Shown: positions 7,004 through 16,549, numbered from the stretch's first letter. The stretch is DNA of 64,000 nt from CAYVGO01 sp964450725 (GCA_964450725.1 CAYVGO010000004.1:1-64000), one strand, 5' to 3'. The notes: generated by a model not told the origin, from the sequence alone. Program-made: numbers and translations.

Positions 7004-8842
7004 ATGAAGAAAAGAACTATAAAATTCAGTTTGCTGTATCGCGATATGTGGCAATCGGCAGGAAAATATGTGCCACGCGTTGATCAATTGAAAAAGGTGG
7101 CTCCGGCCATTGTCCGTATGGGTTGTTTTGCCCGCGTAGAAACCAATGGAGGAGGCTTTGAACAGGTAAATTTATTATTTGGAGAAAACCCCAACATTGC
7201 AGTGAGAGAGTGGACAAAGCCTTTTCACCAAGCCGGAATACAAACTCACATGTTAGACAGAGCATTAAACGGGTTACGGATGAGTCCTGTGCCTGCAGAT
7301 GTCAGAGAATTGTTTTACAAAGTAAAAAAAGCGCAGGGAACTGATATTGCTCGTACGTTTTGTGGATTGAATGATATTCGGAATATCATTCCTTCTATTC
7401 GTTACGCCAAAGCAGCCGGAATGATTTCACAATGTGCTCTATGTATTACACATTCCCCTCTACATACTGTAGAATATTATACTAATTTAGCCTACCAATT
7501 GATTGAAGCCGGAGCCGATGAAATTTGCATTAAAGATATGGCAGGTATTGGAAGACCGGTAACCTTAGGAAAAATAGTAGAAAATATAAAGGAAAAATAT
7601 CCCAGCGTTCCTATTCAATACCATGGTCATGCAGGACCTGGATTTCAGGTAACAACTATTTTAGAAGTATGCAGAGCCGGTTGTGATTATATTGATGCTG
7701 CGATGGAGCCATTATCATGGGGAACCGGACATGCAGATATTTTAACGGTGAGAGAAATGTTAGCAGATGCTGGATTTGATGTACCTGAAATTAACATGGA
7801 TGCTTACATGGAAGTAAGATCCTTAACTCAAGAGTTTTCAGACGAGTTTTTAGGATACTTTATCGACAATAAAAACCGAATGATGAATTCATTGTTAATC
7901 GGACCTGGATTGCCGGGCGGAATGATGGGTAGTTTGATGGCAGACTTGAAAGACAACTTGGAAAGTATCAATAAATACATGACCAAAAATAATAAACCTA
8001 CATTAACGCAAGACCAATTGCTTATCAAATTATTTGATGAGGTATCTTATGTTTGGCCACGTGTGGGCTATCCGCCATTGGTAACGCCGTTCAGTCAATA
8101 TGTCAAAAATTTGGCGATGATGAATGTAATGCAATTACTCAAAGGTAAAGAACGATGGTCAATGATTGCCGATGATATTTGGGATATGATTTTGGGTAAA
8201 GCAGGAAAAGTACCGGGTAAAATTGCTCCCGAAATTGTAGAGAAAGCCAAAGCCGAAGGACGTGAGTTTTATGAAGGAGATCCGCAAGTGGCATACCCTA
8301 ACGCATTACAAAAATATAGAGATTTGATGTCCACCAAAGGTTGGGAGTTAGGAAAAGATGACGAAGAACTTTTTGAGTATGCTATGCATCCGGCACAATA
8401 TGAAGCCTATAAATCAGGAAAAGCAAAGGCTGATTTTGAAAAAGAGTTAGCAGATGCAAAAAATAAAAAGAATACGTGCAAGAGTGCTGCATTAACTCCA
8501 CAACAAATTACAGTCAATGTAAATGGCGAAAATTATCTGGTAACGATTGGTAGTGCCTCATCAGCATCAACAACAACCAATACTCCGATAGTTGCTGTTA
8601 CTCCGGGAGAGGAAAAAACAATTTTATCACCTTTAGAAGGAAAATTCTTCTTAACTAAAAATGCCAATGAAACGCCATTGAAAGTGGGAGATAAAGTTTC
8701 TAAAGGTAGAGTTGTGGGATACATTGAAGCCATGAAAACCTACAATGCTATTCAATCTGAGGTCGAAGGTACGGTGGTTGAAATATGTCCGCAAAATGGT
8801 AATTCGGTTTCAGAAGATGATGTTTTAATAAAGTTAGGATAG
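7004..8842 (+). CDS. oadA: Oxaloacetate decarboxylase alpha subunit, biotin-carrying
   Basis: 612 residues from the ATG at 7004. Residues 1-470 are the carboxyltransferase domain of the pyruvate carboxylase subunit B/OadA type, with the catalytic entry motif LLYRDMWQSAGKY in place of the common RDGHQS. A linker and a C-terminal biotinyl domain follow, with biotin Lys578 in EAMKTYN, 35 residues from the end as usual. The enzyme moves the carboxyl group of oxaloacetate to biotin; the beta subunit then decarboxylates carboxybiotin and exports Na+. The motif AMKT replaces the common AMKM. Methylmalonyl-CoA decarboxylase alpha is less likely because that subunit lacks a fused biotin domain. Confidence 0.92.
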   Translation: MKKRTIKFSLLYRDMWQSAGKYVPRVDQLKKVAPAIVRMGCFARVETNGGGFEQVNLLFGENPNIAVREWTKPFHQAGIQTHMLDRALNGLRMSPVPADVRELFYKVKKAQGTDIARTFCGLNDIRNIIPSIRYAKAAGMISQCALCITHSPLHTVEYYTNLAYQLIEAGADEICIKDMAGIGRPVTLGKIVENIKEKYPSVPIQYHGHAGPGFQVTTILEVCRAGCDYIDAAMEPLSWGTGHADILTVREMLADAGFDVPEINMDAYMEVRSLTQEFSDEFLGYFIDNKNRMMNSLLIGPGLPGGMMGSLMADLKDNLESINKYMTKNNKPTLTQDQLLIKLFDEVSYVWPRVGYPPLVTPFSQYVKNLAMMNVMQLLKGKERWSMIADDIWDMILGKAGKVPGKIAPEIVEKAKAEGREFYEGDPQVAYPNALQKYRDLMSTKGWELGKDDEELFEYAMHPAQYEAYKSGKAKADFEKELADAKNKKNTCKSAALTPQQITVNVNGENYLVTIGSASSASTTTNTPIVAVTPGEEKTILSPLEGKFFLTKNANETPLKVGDKVSKGRVVGYIEAMKTYNAIQSEVEGTVVEICPQNGNSVSEDDVLIKLG

Positions 8843-8846
8843 GTCT

Positions 8847-10052
8847 ATGGAAACATTAAATAAACTATTTCAAATGACGGCAATCAGCAATATTGTTGAA
8901 CAGCCGCAATTGTTGATAATGTATGTCATAGCATTTATTTTGCTTTACTTAGCCATAAAAAAACAATATGAGCCTTTATTGTTGGTACCAATTGCTTTTG
9001 GACTTTTGTTGGCAAATTTTCCGGGAGGAAGTATGGGCGTGATTCAGGCCACTCCTGAAAATGGTATTGATAAAATGGATTTATTAGCCATTGCTAAAAA
9101 TTATGGGATTATGAATTTTCTGTATTATTCTCTAATTAAAACAGGATTTTTACCTCCTATCATTTTTATGGGTGTAGGAGCATTAACCGATTTTGGTCCG
9201 ATGTTGCGCAACTTACGGTTGGCAATTTTTGGTGCAGCAGCGCAAATAGGAATATTTACAGCTTTACTTATTGCTATTTTTGTAGGATTTGATATTAAAG
9301 AAGCGGCATCGTTAGGTATTATTGGCGGTGCAGACGGACCAACAGCAATTTTTACTACCATTAAATTAGCACCTCATTTATTAGGCCCTATTGCTATTGC
9401 TGCTTATTCATATATGGCGCTTGTACCAGTCATTATTCCTTTAGTTGTACGATTAACATGCGGAAAAAAAGAGTTACTCATCAATATGAAACAACAAGAG
9501 AAAAAATATCCGGCAAAGTTACAACCGAAAAACATGCAAACATTAAAAATATTGTTTCCGATTGTTTTAGGGACTATTGTGGCTATTTTAGTTCCCTCTT
9601 CCGTACCTTTGGTCGGTATGTTATTATTCGGAAATTTAGTCAAAGAAATCGGACAAAACACATTTCGGTTATATGATGCTGCCTCAAGTACAATTTTGAA
9701 TGCTGCAACCATATTTTTAGGTTTATGTGTTGGGGCAACCATGACTGTAGATGCTTTCTTAAACTGGAAAACTGTAGGAATTATTATCGGAGGATTTTTT
9801 GCTTTCGGATTATCTGTTGCGGGAGGAATTTATTTTGTAAAATTAGTCAACCTGTTTTCTAAGAAAAAAATCAATCCTTTGATTGGTGCAACAGGCTTAA
9901 GTGCTGTGCCGATGTCTTCACGTGTAGCCAATGATATTGCTTTAAAACATGACCCTTCAAATCATATTTTACAGTATGCTATGTCAAGTAATATTTCAGG
10001 GGTAATAGGTTCTGCTGTTGCTGCCGGAGTTTTGATAGCGTTTTTAGGATAG
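8847..10052 (+). CDS. oadB: Oxaloacetate decarboxylase beta subunit, Na+ pump
   Basis: 401 residues, about ten membrane segments. It has the family signatures IIGGADGPTAIFTT (with the Asp implicated in Na+ translocation) and a C-terminal region with SSRVANDIALKHDPSNHILQ. It decarboxylates carboxybiotin in the membrane and couples this to Na+ export. It starts 4 bases after oadA and ends the operon; a hairpin at 10074-10110 follows. The Na+ gradient links it functionally to the NQR complex encoded at 23.3-29.3 kb. Confidence 0.94.
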   Translation: METLNKLFQMTAISNIVEQPQLLIMYVIAFILLYLAIKKQYEPLLLVPIAFGLLLANFPGGSMGVIQATPENGIDKMDLLAIAKNYGIMNFLYYSLIKTGFLPPIIFMGVGALTDFGPMLRNLRLAIFGAAAQIGIFTALLIAIFVGFDIKEAASLGIIGGADGPTAIFTTIKLAPHLLGPIAIAAYSYMALVPVIIPLVVRLTCGKKELLINMKQQEKKYPAKLQPKNMQTLKILFPIVLGTIVAILVPSSVPLVGMLLFGNLVKEIGQNTFRLYDAASSTILNAATIFLGLCVGATMTVDAFLNWKTVGIIIGGFFAFGLSVAGGIYFVKLVNLFSKKKINPLIGATGLSAVPMSSRVANDIALKHDPSNHILQYAMSSNISGVIGSAVAAGVLIAFLG

Positions 10053-10073
10053 AAGCAAAAAAGTCGTAGTTTT

Positions 10074-10119
10074 ATATCCGCTCTTAATTTTGTCAATTTC
10101 GAGCGGATATTTATTTTTG
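10074..10119 (+). terminator. Terminator of the oad operon, overlapping the folC promoter
   Basis: ATATCCGCTC (10074-10083) pairs perfectly with GAGCGGATAT (10101-10110), followed by TTATTTTTG. The same bases supply the -33 and -7 elements of the next gene. Confidence 0.75.
10089..10119 (+). promoter_or_regulatory. folC promoter inside the terminator
   Basis: TTTG (10089-10092) lies in the terminator loop and TATTTTTG (10112-10119) forms its tail; spacing is 19 bases. The ATG is at 10136, leaving a leader of about 10 bases. Confidence 0.7.
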
Positions 10120-10135
10120 TACCACAATAAATACA

Positions 10136-11418
10136 ATGAATTACTCTCAAACCATAGAATATATCTTTAATCGTACGAACTTTGAACAACTTGGGAGGTT
10201 TACAGAGCCGTTAAAGTTAGATAAAGTGATATGGGCTGCAGTTGAAATGGGTAATCCTCATCAAAGTTTTCGTTCCATTCATGTTGCCGGAACTAACGGA
10301 AAAGGAAGTGTGACCCATTGTTTATCCGCCATACTTCAGCAAAACGGATATAAAGTTGGATTATTTACTTCTCCGCATTTGGTAGATTTTTGCGAACGTA
10401 TTAAAATCAATGGTCAACCCTGTACTCAAGATTTTGTCATCCAATTTGTTGCTCGGCAAAAAAAAGTGATAGAACAATACCGATTGTCTTTTTTTGAAAT
10501 CACTACATTAATGGCTTTCAGTTGTTTTGCAGAACAAAACATTGATATTGCCGTCATAGAAACAGGATTGGGTGGGCGATTAGATGCCACCAATATAATT
10601 ATACCGACACTGTCTATTATTACCAACATTGGATTAGAGCATACTGAAATTTTAGGAAATACCGTAGAAGAGATTGCAGTAGAAAAAGGAGGAATTATTA
10701 AGCATGGAATTCCTGTAATCTATGGCGGAAATAATATACAAGTGCAAGAAGTTTTACAGAAAATTGCCGATGATAAACAATCTGTATTACTATCAACCCA
10801 AGAGATTGTAACATTAAAACTTATAGAGGAATTACCATCTTTTCGATTCAAGATTACGGGTTGCGAGTTAGGTATATCCGAAATATCAACCGACTTAAAA
10901 GGTCAATACCAAATTGACAATATTGCAACTACACTTGCAGCATGTCAAGTTTTAATGAAAGAAGGAATAGATATTTCACTTGACAGTATAACCAAAGGAT
11001 TACAACATGTTACAACTTTAACCCGGTTTTACGGCCGTTGGCAAACAATTTCTCTAAACCCGACAGTAATTGTAGATGTAGCACATAATCCGGAGGGTAT
11101 TGCTGCCGTAAGTTCGGCGTTACAACAACTTGCAACAGACCGATTGACAATTATCTTTGGTGTAGTGAAGGATAAAAATTTTGCAGAAATGCTACGACAA
11201 TTACCATCAAATTGTCAATTGATTTTTACGGAAATACAATCCCAAAGATCTGCAAAAAAAAGTGATATAGAACCTTTAATCACACCCCTTCATTTTAACA
11301 AGGTCAACTACGTAAGTTCAATAGCAGAAGCCTTTGAAGTATTATCTGAAAATATTCGCCAAAATACTACAGTGATTATCGGAAGTAATTATTTGGTCGG
11401 TGAAGCATTACAATACTT
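10136..11418 (+). CDS. folC: Folylpolyglutamate synthase/dihydrofolate synthase, 3' end lost in gap
   Basis: 427 codons are visible before the N-run. The P-loop HVAGTNGKGSVTH is near residue 58, the Mur-ligase centre includes VIETGLGGRLDATN, and the C-terminal domain has VDVAHNPEG. The last readable residues, IGSNYLVGEALQY, are close to the normal C-terminus, so only a few residues are missing. The enzyme adds glutamate to dihydropteroate and to folates in the cytoplasm. folK, another folate gene, lies 1 kb downstream on the other strand. Confidence 0.93.
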
Positions 11419-11518
11419 NNNNNNNNNNNNNNNNNNNNNNNNNNNNNNNNNNNNNNNNNNNNNNNNNNNNNNNNNNNNNNNNNNNNNNNNNNNNNNNNNN
11501 NNNNNNNNNNNNNNNNNN
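11419..11518. other. Assembly gap (100 N)
   Basis: Exactly 100 N, a conventional scaffold gap whose true length is unknown. It hides the end of folC and anything between it and the next gene. Confidence 0.99.
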
Positions 11519-11535
11519 CATCAAATCAAAGTTCT

Positions 11536-12471
11536 ATGAAAAGGTTCTCAAAATTCATCCTCATCCTTTTAATTATAGGTTCTATAGAAGAAAGTTTTTC
11601 TGCTGTCAAAAACGAAACTACAGTAAGTGCAATAAAACTGATAGAAATACTTTCTTCAGACAGCATAGAAGGAAGGGCTATTGGAACTTTAGGTTTTGAG
11701 AAGGCGGCTAAAACTGTTGAAGACTATTTGAAAGCCGCTAATATTTACCCTTTTTTTGGAAACTCTTATCGAGATTCATTAGTGGTCAATGGAACACATA
11801 CTTTTAATCTTATTGGAATTTTAAATCCGCAAAATACCTCTAATCAATATATACTTCTTGGGGCGCATTTAGATCATTTGGGCAAGAACCTTTATAAAAC
11901 AGACACTGTTTACAATGGAGCTAATGATAATGCGACAGGAGTTGCAGCCGTCTTGCACATAGCCAAGTCATTAAGTGAAAAAAATCTTAGTAAAAAAGTA
12001 TTAGTGGCAATTTTTACAGGAGAAGAAACAAATCTCTCAGGTTCCAAACATTTAGCCAAAAGATTGAAGCAAGAGGGAGTTAATTTATCCTATATGATAA
12101 ACTTTGAAATGTTAGGACAACCGCTAACTACGAACCCTAAGAGTGTTTACATCACAGGGTTTTACAAATCTAATTTTGCAGATATTGTCAATAAAAACTA
12201 TAAAAAAGATTTTATTGTATATCAAGAACTTGATGATTTGTATGAATTGTTCGAAGCATCAGATAACTATCCCTTTTATTCTGTCTTTAATGTACCTTCA
12301 CACACTATTTCTACGTACGATTCGGACAACTATGAGTATCTTCATCATGTAAAAGATGAATTTTCGGCATTAGATACAGAGTACACTCAGTATATAATTA
12401 ATGAATGTGCAGATTTAGTAACATGGTTATTAGAAAATAATATAGAACTTACTTTAACCAATGAAGAGTAG
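11536..12471 (+). CDS. M28-family zinc aminopeptidase, secreted
   Basis: 311 residues. A signal peptide covers about 1-22. The M28 metal ligands are visible in order: His in GAHLDHLG, bridging Asp in NGANDNATG, Glu-Glu in FTGEETNLSG, then NFEMLGQP, and a late His in the HTISTYDSDNYEYLHH region. Enzymes of this family remove N-terminal residues from peptides, here in the periplasm or outside. The start is only 17 bases after the gap, so an upstream start or operon partner may be hidden. It converges on folK with 8 bases between. Confidence 0.87.
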   Translation: MKRFSKFILILLIIGSIEESFSAVKNETTVSAIKLIEILSSDSIEGRAIGTLGFEKAAKTVEDYLKAANIYPFFGNSYRDSLVVNGTHTFNLIGILNPQNTSNQYILLGAHLDHLGKNLYKTDTVYNGANDNATGVAAVLHIAKSLSEKNLSKKVLVAIFTGEETNLSGSKHLAKRLKQEGVNLSYMINFEMLGQPLTTNPKSVYITGFYKSNFADIVNKNYKKDFIVYQELDDLYELFEASDNYPFYSVFNVPSHTISTYDSDNYEYLHHVKDEFSALDTEYTQYIINECADLVTWLLENNIELTLTNEE

Positions 12472-12479
12472 AATCAACA

Positions 12480-12965
12480 TTACTCTATTTTCTTGACAAC
12501 GCCGCAGTCTTGACATTCATCAAGTAATGTTTGTATGTTTTTGTGTAATGTCGGATGTACAAAATCGGGAGCCAGTGCAGACAATGGTAAAAGGGTAAAT
12601 CGGCGTAAATGAAGGCGAGGGTGTGGTAATGTCAAGTTGGTTGTATGGATAATCATGTTGCCATATAACAAAAGATCAATATCTATCACTCTGGACTCAT
12701 AACTTCCCACCGTGTTTCTTACCCGTCCTAACTCGGTTTCTATTGATAAGCATTGTGAAAGTAGTGCTTGCGCTATAATGTCTGTTTCTATTTCTATAAC
12801 CTGATTGATAAATGGCTGAGAGGCTTTGAATCCCCATGCTTCAGAACAATAATAGTGAGAAAGTGCTGTGATTTGAAGCGGCAACCTTTCCATTTTTGTT
12901 ACGGCAGCCTGACAATATTCTACAGTGTTACCAACATTTCCTCCAAGTAAAACGAAAGCACGCAT
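12480..12965 (-). CDS. folK: Hydroxymethyldihydropteridine pyrophosphokinase
   Basis: 161 residues from the start at 12965 (MRAFVLLGGNVGN). The frame runs on upstream, but a longer form would overlap the TonB-like gene and lacks family similarity. The PPPK signature YESRVIDIDLLLYG is present, as are the N-terminal LGGNVGN and the PHPRLHLRRFTLLPL region. It transfers pyrophosphate from ATP to the pterin in folate synthesis. It is the last gene of a leftward operon, 4 bases after the TonB-like gene. Confidence 0.95.
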   Translation of the reverse strand: MRAFVLLGGNVGNTVEYCQAAVTKMERLPLQITALSHYYCSEAWGFKASQPFINQVIEIETDIIAQALLSQCLSIETELGRVRNTVGSYESRVIDIDLLLYGNMIIHTTNLTLPHPRLHLRRFTLLPLSALAPDFVHPTLHKNIQTLLDECQDCGVVKKIE

Positions 12966-12969
12966 ACAA

Positions 12970-13695
12970 TTACTGGGCTTCAAAAAGATAAGAAATAGTA
13001 CCTTTGTCGGTTTGCGATTCACGGATAGTAAATCGAGACAGTTTTGCGGCTTTCAATGCCGCTTCTTGTAAGCATTCATCTCCTGTACTTTGTTGACGAA
13101 TCACCCCGGCACGAACAACATATCCCTTTGCATTTACTTCCACCGCCACAATAACCTTACCATAAGTTTGACATTGATAAATGGGTGTGGGTAATTTGAC
13201 GGCTTTACGGTAAGGAATATCATATTCTACGGCAACCTTATCTATAGATTTTGAAGAAGAAGGCAATGGAGTTTCTGAAGGCACATCACTTTCGGTTTGT
13301 TTTTCTTGGGGTACATTGGTTTGTCGTTGGTAAGTTTCTTGCAACCGCTGCTGTGTTTCTGCCGCTTCTCTATATACGTCTACATTTTTGTCTAATCTGT
13401 CTATCAACTTTTCATTGACATTGGCATCAACATTGGCATTGTGAATTTGATTTTGTCTTGCAGCCTGTATTTGTTGATGCAATTCACTTTTCTCTTCTTC
13501 CGTAAGTTGAGAATGGTCGGGTTCCAAGGTGGAAAAATCGAAAAGAATTTGTGTCGAATTTTGTTGATGATGAGCATTAATTTTAAAACTCACCAAAACA
13601 ATAAGAATTAATAAATGAAAAATAAGGGTAATGTAAATTCCTTTTTGATGACGAGATAAGAACAAAATAAAACGTTGAAACAGGGAAGTATTCAT
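12970..13695 (-). CDS. TonB-like energy transducer
   Basis: 241 residues. There is a short cytoplasmic N-terminus, a membrane helix at about 20-38, then a long polar region (residues 60-150, rich in Gln, Glu and Asn), and a C-terminal TonB-type domain (YGKVIVAVEVNAKGYVVRAG, LQEAALKAAKLSRF). It probably spans the periplasm and passes energy to outer-membrane transporters, though the domain also occurs in proteins of other roles. Only 2 bases separate it from rpoN upstream and 4 from folK downstream, so it is co-transcribed with both. Confidence 0.78.
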   Translation of the reverse strand: MNTSLFQRFILFLSRHQKGIYITLIFHLLILIVLVSFKINAHHQQNSTQILFDFSTLEPDHSQLTEEEKSELHQQIQAARQNQIHNANVDANVNEKLIDRLDKNVDVYREAAETQQRLQETYQRQTNVPQEKQTESDVPSETPLPSSSKSIDKVAVEYDIPYRKAVKLPTPIYQCQTYGKVIVAVEVNAKGYVVRAGVIRQQSTGDECLQEAALKAAKLSRFTIRESQTDKGTISYLFEAQ

Positions 13696-13697
13696 AC

Positions 13698-15143
13698 TTA
13701 TATCAACTTTTTACGAAGGCGCGCCGGCTGGATACCTAACTGCTCTCGATATTTTGCTACAGTACGTCGGGCAATATCAATCCCCTCTTCGTTTAACAAG
13801 TCTGTTAGTTGTTCGTCAGTAACAGGTTGCTGAGGATTCTCGCTTTCCAGCAACTTTAAGATTCTGTCTTTAATACTTAAAGAAGAGATGTCTTCCCCTT
13901 CCTTATTAGACATTGCTTCACTAAAAATTGATTTTATGGCAATGACTCCAAAGGGTGTTTGTACATATTTTTTACTGATGGCTCGAGAAATCACAGAAAT
14001 ATCATAGCCAATAATTTCTTGAATGTTCTTAATAACCATAGGACGTAACTCTGACTGTTCTCCGGTAGAAAAATAATCATACTGCAAATGGACGATTGTT
14101 TGCATGATGGTTAATAATTTCTGATTTCTTTGTGCTACGGCATCTATAAAATGATGTGCCGACATGAGGTTTCTTTTGACAAATGCCGTAGTTTCTTTAG
14201 ATTGTAACGCTAATTGATGTTTCAACTTTTCTATCTCTTTAGAAACTTCAATGTGAGGTAAGGTTCCGGAAGTCAACTCACAGGTTAATTTCCCGTTTTT
14301 ATAATCTACAATAAAATCGGGTCGAATAATTTCCATATTCGTCGTTGCACTATCTCCAAATCCGGGTTTTGCCGTAAGTTTCAAAATCTCTTCCTCTGCT
14401 TCCTTTAACTCTTCCGGAGTAATGTGTAAAGATTCCAAGATTTTTTTATAGCGCTTGTTGGCAAAATTATCGAAATGTTTTTGTATAATTTTATAAGCCA
14501 ACACAATAGAAGGCTCTTGGGTTTGTAATTTGGGCTGTAACTGTAACAGTAAACACTCTTGTAAAGACCTTGCTCCAACCCCTGTAGGTTCAAGTTGTTG
14601 TATAATTTGCAATACTTCTTCTAACTCTTCCATTGTTACATCAAGAGAAAGCGATGTTGCAATATCAGTAATTATCAAATAGAAAGATCTACGGATATAA
14701 CCGTCGTCATCCATACTGTTAATTAAAAAATCGCCGATAATTTGCTGTCGTTCCGTAATGTCTCGCAACAAAAACTGCTGTCTGATAAAATCATAGAAAC
14801 TTTCTTGCTGGGCAGCAGCCCAAAACTGGTCAGTATGATGTTCTTTTTGTTTGTTGACCGATATATCATAGAGTGAATTGTCATCATCGTTCAAATAATC
14901 TTCAACACTAAACTCTTCTTCATTATTGCCCGCTTCACCTTCTTCCGGCAGACTTTCGTCCCGTACTTCATCTTCAGAACCTTCTACAACTTCTAAGGCC
15001 GGATTTTCTTCAGCCTCCTTGCGAATACGTTCTTCCAATTCAATATTAGACAGTTCTAACAACTGTGCTACAAGCAGTTGTTGCGGTGTAAGCCGTAAAA
15101 CCTGCTGTTGTTTTTGTTCTTGTTCCTGTCGAAAACCTTGCAT
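13698..15143 (-). CDS. rpoN: RNA polymerase sigma-54 factor
   Basis: 481 residues. Region I is glutamine- and leucine-rich (MQGFRQEQEQKQQQVLRLTP), region II is acidic (about 50-100), the core-binding part follows, and the RpoN box ARRTVAKYR is at 458-466. It directs RNA polymerase to -24/-12 promoters with the help of enhancer-binding ATPases; none is encoded in this window. It begins 19 bases after the phosphatase-fold gene and sits 2 bases before the TonB-like gene, forming one leftward operon. Confidence 0.97.
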   Translation of the reverse strand: MQGFRQEQEQKQQQVLRLTPQQLLVAQLLELSNIELEERIRKEAEENPALEVVEGSEDEVRDESLPEEGEAGNNEEEFSVEDYLNDDDNSLYDISVNKQKEHHTDQFWAAAQQESFYDFIRQQFLLRDITERQQIIGDFLINSMDDDGYIRRSFYLIITDIATSLSLDVTMEELEEVLQIIQQLEPTGVGARSLQECLLLQLQPKLQTQEPSIVLAYKIIQKHFDNFANKRYKKILESLHITPEELKEAEEEILKLTAKPGFGDSATTNMEIIRPDFIVDYKNGKLTCELTSGTLPHIEVSKEIEKLKHQLALQSKETTAFVKRNLMSAHHFIDAVAQRNQKLLTIMQTIVHLQYDYFSTGEQSELRPMVIKNIQEIIGYDISVISRAISKKYVQTPFGVIAIKSIFSEAMSNKEGEDISSLSIKDRILKLLESENPQQPVTDEQLTDLLNEEGIDIARRTVAKYREQLGIQPARLRKKLI

Positions 15144-15162
15144 GTCTAACTATAATTAAATA

Positions 15163-16005
15163 CTAAAAGTCTAAATTTACGAATAACGGATTATGGTCAG
15201 AAAGATATACTCCTTTATTCTCTTTGAAGATAGAGCGATATGATTTTACAGTAACATTATCAGTAACAAAAACATAGTCTATCAACACCCGTTGTTCTTC
15301 TTTTATCCTTCCAAAGTCATGAAAAGACCATGCCGGCCCTTCGACCTTAGAGGCAATCTTTCGGCTGTCTTTAAGTAATGAGGGAGTATCTGAGGTTAAA
15401 GTTGTATAGACTTTACTTTCTTGGGTAGTATTAAAATCTCCCACCAGAATAACCGGATACCGATTTCCTTTTTCTTTAATTTTATTGACAATCAGCAGCG
15501 CACTTTGTTCTTGAGCCCTTACTCCTACATGGTCAAAGTGTGTATTGAAAAAATAAAACCGCTTACCGGTTTTAATCTCCTCCATCAAAGCCCATGTAAC
15601 AATGCGCTCGCATGCGGCATCCCAACCTTTTTGACCTACTGCCGATGTATCTTCGTGCAGCCAGAATGTATTACTTTGTATTACCTTAAATCGCTTTTTG
15701 AGGTAAAAAAGTGCCGAATATTCGCCTTTTTCTTTCCCGTCTTCACGACCCACGCCAACAAAACCGTAATCTTTTAATCCCTCTTGCAAGTCTTGCAACT
15801 GTTGGTGCAGCACTTCTTGTGTCCCAAAAATGTCGGGTTGTTCTTTTTGAAGAAACTCTATGACCATCTTCTTTCGATGATTCCAGTAGTTTATACCGTC
15901 ATCTTTGGTGGCTAAACGGATATTGAATGTTGCCGTTGTAATAGACAAAGCACTTGCACTCAAAGTGAAGAGAGCACATAATAAAAAAGCCGTTATTCTT
16001 CTCAT
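15163..16005 (-). CDS. Exported endonuclease/exonuclease/phosphatase family protein
   Basis: 280 residues from the start at 16005, which puts a signal peptide (MRRITAFLLCALFTLSASA) at the N-terminus. EEP motifs: TFNIRL, GTQEVLHQQ (metal-binding Glu), FFNTHFDHVG (catalytic His), VGDFNTT and LSDHNPLF at the end. Exported members cleave phosphodiesters or phosphomonoesters, such as sphingomyelin, nucleic acid or sugar phosphate; the substrate here cannot be told. It is the first gene of the operon with rpoN. Confidence 0.85.
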   Translation of the reverse strand: MRRITAFLLCALFTLSASALSITTATFNIRLATKDDGINYWNHRKKMVIEFLQKEQPDIFGTQEVLHQQLQDLQEGLKDYGFVGVGREDGKEKGEYSALFYLKKRFKVIQSNTFWLHEDTSAVGQKGWDAACERIVTWALMEEIKTGKRFYFFNTHFDHVGVRAQEQSALLIVNKIKEKGNRYPVILVGDFNTTQESKVYTTLTSDTPSLLKDSRKIASKVEGPAWSFHDFGRIKEEQRVLIDYVFVTDNVTVKSYRSIFKENKGVYLSDHNPLFVNLDF

Positions 16006-16035
16006 ATCATTGTGGTGTTTTGGGTAACATGACAG

Positions 16036-16071
16036 CAAATTTACAAGATTATTTTGAATTTGTCATACAAA
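16036..16071 (-). promoter_or_regulatory. Possible promoter of the phosphatase-rpoN operon
   Basis: On the minus strand TAAATTTG (16043-16036) and TTTG (16071-16068) are separated by 24 bases, somewhat more than the usual 19-20. The expected transcript start lies about 25 bases before the gene. Confidence 0.4.
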
Positions 16072-16353
16072 CCACAAAAATAAGCCACACATTATAGAGA
16101 TGAGAAACAAACGGTTAATGGGTCATGAAAAATTTTCAAGAATAGTAATTTTGAAGGTTTTAATATAGAGAAATTCTTACTCTATGCTTGTTATCCAAAA
16201 TATCGGAATAAAAATCAAATTCAATTTATTGTTATTTATGATAATATAGTTTTAATTAATAAATATGTATTATATTTAGTGTGCATATAGTATTTATCTT
16301 TTAGTGTATTTATCACTTTATTTTATAAAAAATGTAGTTATCATTCACTAATA

Positions 16354-16549
16354 TCGTCTAAACGACTTTATAAAATGGTTTATATAGTTTTATAAATTTA
16401 TCTAATGCATTTTACTAATTCGTCTATACGATTTAAAAAAACGTCTATACCTTTTTGAAAATCGTATAGACGAATTAGTAAAATCGTATAGACAATTTTA
16501 TTAAAAGATATAGACGAATTTAAGAATTTATCTATATCTTTTGATGAAA
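16354..16549. repeat. Array of nine phased 21-22-bp repeats with palindromic core
   Basis: Units begin at 16354, 16376, 16398, 16420, 16441, 16462, 16484, 16506 and 16528, so steps are 22, 22, 22, 21, 21, 22, 22 and 22. The core is TCGTCTATACGA (best at 16420), seen as TCGTCTAAACGA at 16354, as the reverse form TCGTATAGACGA at 16462, as TCGTATAGACAA at 16484, and more degenerate elsewhere; an A/T-rich spacer of about 10 bases follows each core. The left part has the core in one orientation and the right part in the other. As a result 16409-16434 and 16459-16484 form a perfect 26-bp inverted repeat. The rest of 16072-16353 is very A/T-rich with no gene. Phasing of two helical turns suggests protein binding on one face of the DNA. 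Confidence 0.85.

Noticed and set aside
6726..10052. Methylmalonyl-CoA decarboxylase operon
   Set aside because: The alpha subunit has a carboxyltransferase domain of the oxaloacetate type with its biotin domain fused, unlike MmdA.
16354..16549. CRISPR array
   Set aside because: Units are 21-22 bases in total with degenerate A/T spacers of about 10 bases that resemble each other; this does not fit repeat-spacer design.
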